Shown: one piece after another, positions 40,182 to 42,410 of the stretch
How the letters are laid out: every line of letters begins with the position of its first letter
How positions within the stretch are numbered: the first letter of the stretch is position 1
The notes under the pieces: model-generated
What the model was told of the DNA's origin: nothing
Databases searched by the model: none
The model's input: the letters and a program-made list of their open reading frames with translations, nothing else
Program-made: the position numbers and the translations under genes
Assembly (NCBI GenBank): GCA_026692665.1
Contig: JAPLOF010000049.1
Location: forward strand, 1-42,410
Direction of reading: 5' to 3'
Source: Planctomycetota bacterium
GTDB lineage: Bacteria > Planctomycetota > UBA1135 > GCA-002686595
DNA length: 42,410 nt

Positions 40182-42389
40182 TCAGTGCAGGAACAGGAGT
40201 TCGCGGTACTTCGGCAGCGGCCACAGGTCGTCGTCCACGAGCGACTCGATGAGATCGGCCTGCTCGCGCACCTTGACCATCGCCGGCACGACTTCCTCGC
40301 GGAACGCGCGCCCGACGTCGTTGGGGCTGCCCTTGGCCTCTTCGGCATGGTGGCGTGCCTTGACGAGCTCGGCGATCGCCGGGCGCAGGCGGTTCAAGGC
40401 GTCGGTGATCTGGCCGAGGTGTTCGCGCTGCGTGCGCATGTCGGCCTGCGGGTTGACCGCGAGCACGCTCGCGATCGAGTCCGCGACGCGCTTCTGCGCC
40501 TGGAACGCGGCCGGCATGATCATCGTCTGCGCGATGTCGCGCATGGACAGCGCCTCCACCGAGAGCCGGTGGACGTAGGCCTGGTTCAGCACGTTCGAGC
40601 GCGACTCGAGCTCGCGCGCGTTGCACACGCCGAACTTGTCGAACAGCGCCGCGTTGGCGGCCGAACCCACGTTCGCCAGGGCCGAAGGCGTGTCGCGCAG
40701 GTTGAACAGCCCGCGGCGCTCCGCCTCCTGCACCCACTCCTGCGAGTAGTTGTCGCCGCTGAACAGGATCCGCTTGTGCTTGGCGAAGATCTCGCGCACG
40801 AGCGCCTGGATCACCTCGCGGCGGTAGCCGGTGCCGCCGCGCTTCTCGATCTCGGACGACATCCAGTCGAGGCTCTCGGCCACGATGGTGTTCAGGATCG
40901 TGTTCGGCCACGCGACCGACTGGCTCGAGCCGACCGCGCGGAACTCGAACTTGTTGCCGGTGAACGCGAAGGGGCTGGTGCGGTTCCGGTCGCTCTGGTC
41001 GCGCGGGAGCGGGGGCAGGGTGTTCACGCCCAGGCGCAGTTCCTTGCCCGACGTCGACGACTTCGGCGCGCGGCCCTCGACCAGGCTCAGGATCACGTCC
41101 TCGAGCTGCGCTCCGACGAAGATCGAAACGATCGCGGGCGGAGCCTCGTTGGCGCCCAGGCGGTGGTCGTTCCCGGCGGTGGCCACCGAGGCGCGCAGGA
41201 GGTCCTGGTGGTTGTCGACGGCGCGCACGATCGCCGACAGGAACACCATGAACTTCAGGTTGTCGTGCGGCGTGTGGCCCGGATCGAGCAGGTTGTTCCC
41301 CAGGTCGTCGGCCAGCGAGTAGTTGTTGTGCTTGCCCGAGCCGTTCACGCCGGCGAAGGGCTTCTCGGCCAGGAGGCACGTCAGGCCGTGGCGCTCGGCC
41401 ACGTCCTTCAGGACCTCCATCGTGAGCACGTTGTGGTCGGCTGCGACGGTCACCTGCTCGAAGATCGGCGCGAGCTCGAACTGGCTCGGCGCGACCTCGT
41501 TGTGGCGCGTCTTGATCGGGATGCCGAGCTGCCAGAGCTCGTTCTCGAGGTCCATCATGAACGACAGCACGCGCTGGCTGATCGCGCCGAAGTAGTGGTC
41601 CTCGAGCTCCTGGCCCTTGGGCGGCTTCGCGCCGAAGAGCGAGCGTCCGGTGGCCACGAGGTCGGGACGCAGCACGAACAGCTGGCGCTCGATCAGGAAG
41701 TACTCCTGCTCGACGCCGCAGGTCACGTGCACCTTGCTGACGTCGCGTTCGCCCAGGAGGTGCAGGATCCGCACCGACTGCTTCGAGAGCGCTTCGCAGG
41801 CGCGCAGGAGCGGCGTCTTCATGTCGAGCGCTTCACCGGTCCAGCTGGCGAACGCGGTCGGGATGCACAGCGTCGATCCGTTCGCGCTGCGGCGCAGGAA
41901 CGCCGGCGACGTCGGGTCCCAGGCGGTGTACCCGCGCGCCTCGAACGTCACGCGGATGCCACCCGAGGGGAACGAGCTCGCGTCGGGCTCGCCCTTGATC
42001 AGCTCCTTCCCCGAGAATTCCAGGATCGCGCGGCCGTCGCTCGTCTGCGTCAGGAACGAATCGTGCTTCTGCGCGCTCAAGCCCGTCATGGGCTGGAACC
42101 AGTGGCTGAAGTGTGTCGCGCCGTGCTCGATCGCCCAGTCCTTCATGGCGTTGGCCACGGCGTCGGCGATCTTCGGGTCCAGCGCCTCGCCGACGTCGAT
42201 CGTCCGGCGCAGGGCCGCGTACACGGATTTCGGGAGTCGCGCGCGTTGCACGTGGTCGTTGAAGACCAGGCTGCCGAAGAGGTCCGGGAGGCGGGCCCGC
42301 GTGCCGGTGCGTTCCGGGGCTCCCGAATGGGGCGATTCCGTGGAGATGGCGCGCACCGCGGCAAGCCGCTGGTTCATCGTGGGGGTCAT
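40182..42389 (-). CDS. glnA: Glutamine synthetase type III
   Basis: 735 residues, right for GSIII (GlnN), which are ~700-730 residues against ~470 for type I. It makes glutamine from glutamate, ammonia and ATP in the cytoplasm. GSIII features are LPDLFGSLVFND near the N-terminus, HFSHWFQPMTG and KHDSF, the ATP/Glu site VNGSGKHNNYSL, HNEVAPSQFELAPIFE and NRTSPFAFTGNKFEFRAVGSSQS. ATG 42389 gives the full N-terminus; an in-frame ATG at about 42377 is an alternative, and neither has a clear ribosome site. The upstream region is cut by the window edge after 21 bp, so regulation cannot be read. It probably leads the unit with the MORN and hemH genes. Confidence 0.96.
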   Translation of the reverse strand: MTPTMNQRLAAVRAISTESPHSGAPERTGTRARLPDLFGSLVFNDHVQRARLPKSVYAALRRTIDVGEALDPKIADAVANAMKDWAIEHGATHFSHWFQPMTGLSAQKHDSFLTQTSDGRAILEFSGKELIKGEPDASSFPSGGIRVTFEARGYTAWDPTSPAFLRRSANGSTLCIPTAFASWTGEALDMKTPLLRACEALSKQSVRILHLLGERDVSKVHVTCGVEQEYFLIERQLFVLRPDLVATGRSLFGAKPPKGQELEDHYFGAISQRVLSFMMDLENELWQLGIPIKTRHNEVAPSQFELAPIFEQVTVAADHNVLTMEVLKDVAERHGLTCLLAEKPFAGVNGSGKHNNYSLADDLGNNLLDPGHTPHDNLKFMVFLSAIVRAVDNHQDLLRASVATAGNDHRLGANEAPPAIVSIFVGAQLEDVILSLVEGRAPKSSTSGKELRLGVNTLPPLPRDQSDRNRTSPFAFTGNKFEFRAVGSSQSVAWPNTILNTIVAESLDWMSSEIEKRGGTGYRREVIQALVREIFAKHKRILFSGDNYSQEWVQEAERRGLFNLRDTPSALANVGSAANAALFDKFGVCNARELESRSNVLNQAYVHRLSVEALSMRDIAQTMIMPAAFQAQKRVADSIASVLAVNPQADMRTQREHLGQITDALNRLRPAIAELVKARHHAEEAKGSPNDVGRAFREEVVPAMVKVREQADLIESLVDDDLWPLPKYRELLFLH

Positions 42390-42410
42390 GGCGGTAGGGC
42401 GGGGGGGGGT

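Noticed and set aside
42400..42410. Run of Gs at the right edge
   Set aside because: Single homopolymer of nine Gs at the boundary; it could be real or an assembly end effect and nothing can be inferred.

Overview
The window is a very GC-rich stretch (roughly 70% G+C by eye) of bacterial chromosome with 31 protein genes, one of them cut by the left edge, one tRNA and several structured non-coding segments. The best guess for the source is a Planctomycetota bacterium. The reasons are a secreted beta-helix protein with the 'GTSWADAY' leader and choice-of-anchor-Q signature, its Cys-rich C-terminal domain of a type I associate with deep-branching planctomycetes, large Ser/Thr kinases with PD40 beta-propellers, and a YncE-like/di-heme cytochrome fusion. 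An acidobacterium is the main alternative. I see no phage, transposon, CRISPR or plasmid genes; this looks like ordinary chromosome.

Layout. 1-4571: two tandem membrane Ser/Thr kinases. 4731-5911: a short DNA-alkylation-repeat protein and a DUF1801 protein. 6067-8216 (minus): an exported MsrB-MsrA fusion and a membrane DCC-type thiol oxidoreductase. 8246-9991 (minus): the beta-helix protein. 10183-17332 (minus): a four-gene copper/silver-type efflux operon (Cys-rich exported protein, TolC-like lipoprotein, CusB-like adaptor, CusA-like pump). 17455-19536 (minus): a GT-C-type membrane glycosyltransferase and a DUF4863 protein. 19621-23775: two more polytopic membrane proteins flanking queF. 23855-27043: a beta-propeller/di-heme protein. 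27068-28180 (minus): adenosine deaminase. 28275-32472: gltX, a metallophosphoesterase, an NHL-like protein and a Ppx/GppA phosphatase. 32650-34176: a lipoprotein hydrolase. 34177-34520: non-coding, with a candidate small RNA. 34521-35723 (minus): a soluble histidine kinase. 35747-37941: a cupin, a NifS-like enzyme lacking its catalytic cysteine, and a cysteine dioxygenase. 37942-38502: non-coding (short tandem repeats, a strong terminator, the tRNA promoter). 38503-38579: elongator tRNA-Met. 38628-42389 (minus): type III glutamine synthetase, a MORN-repeat lipoprotein and ferrochelatase.

The most interesting unit is 36212-37941. A cysteine dioxygenase carrying the Cys and Tyr of the vertebrate-type crosslink is translationally coupled to a NifS/IscS-fold enzyme whose persulfide-forming Cys is Ala. 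Together they could form a compact cysteine to cysteine sulfinate to alanine plus sulfite route. Other points of note are a candidate ~190-nt structured RNA (about 34375-34567) and recurrent TANNNT boxes placed 5-15 nt before start codons of promoter-proximal genes, which suggests leaderless transcription, while many operon-internal genes have Shine-Dalgarno sites. The copper operon begins with a 9-Cys exported protein and has a pump with a ~55-residue insertion. All functions are read from sequence by eye; no database search was run.
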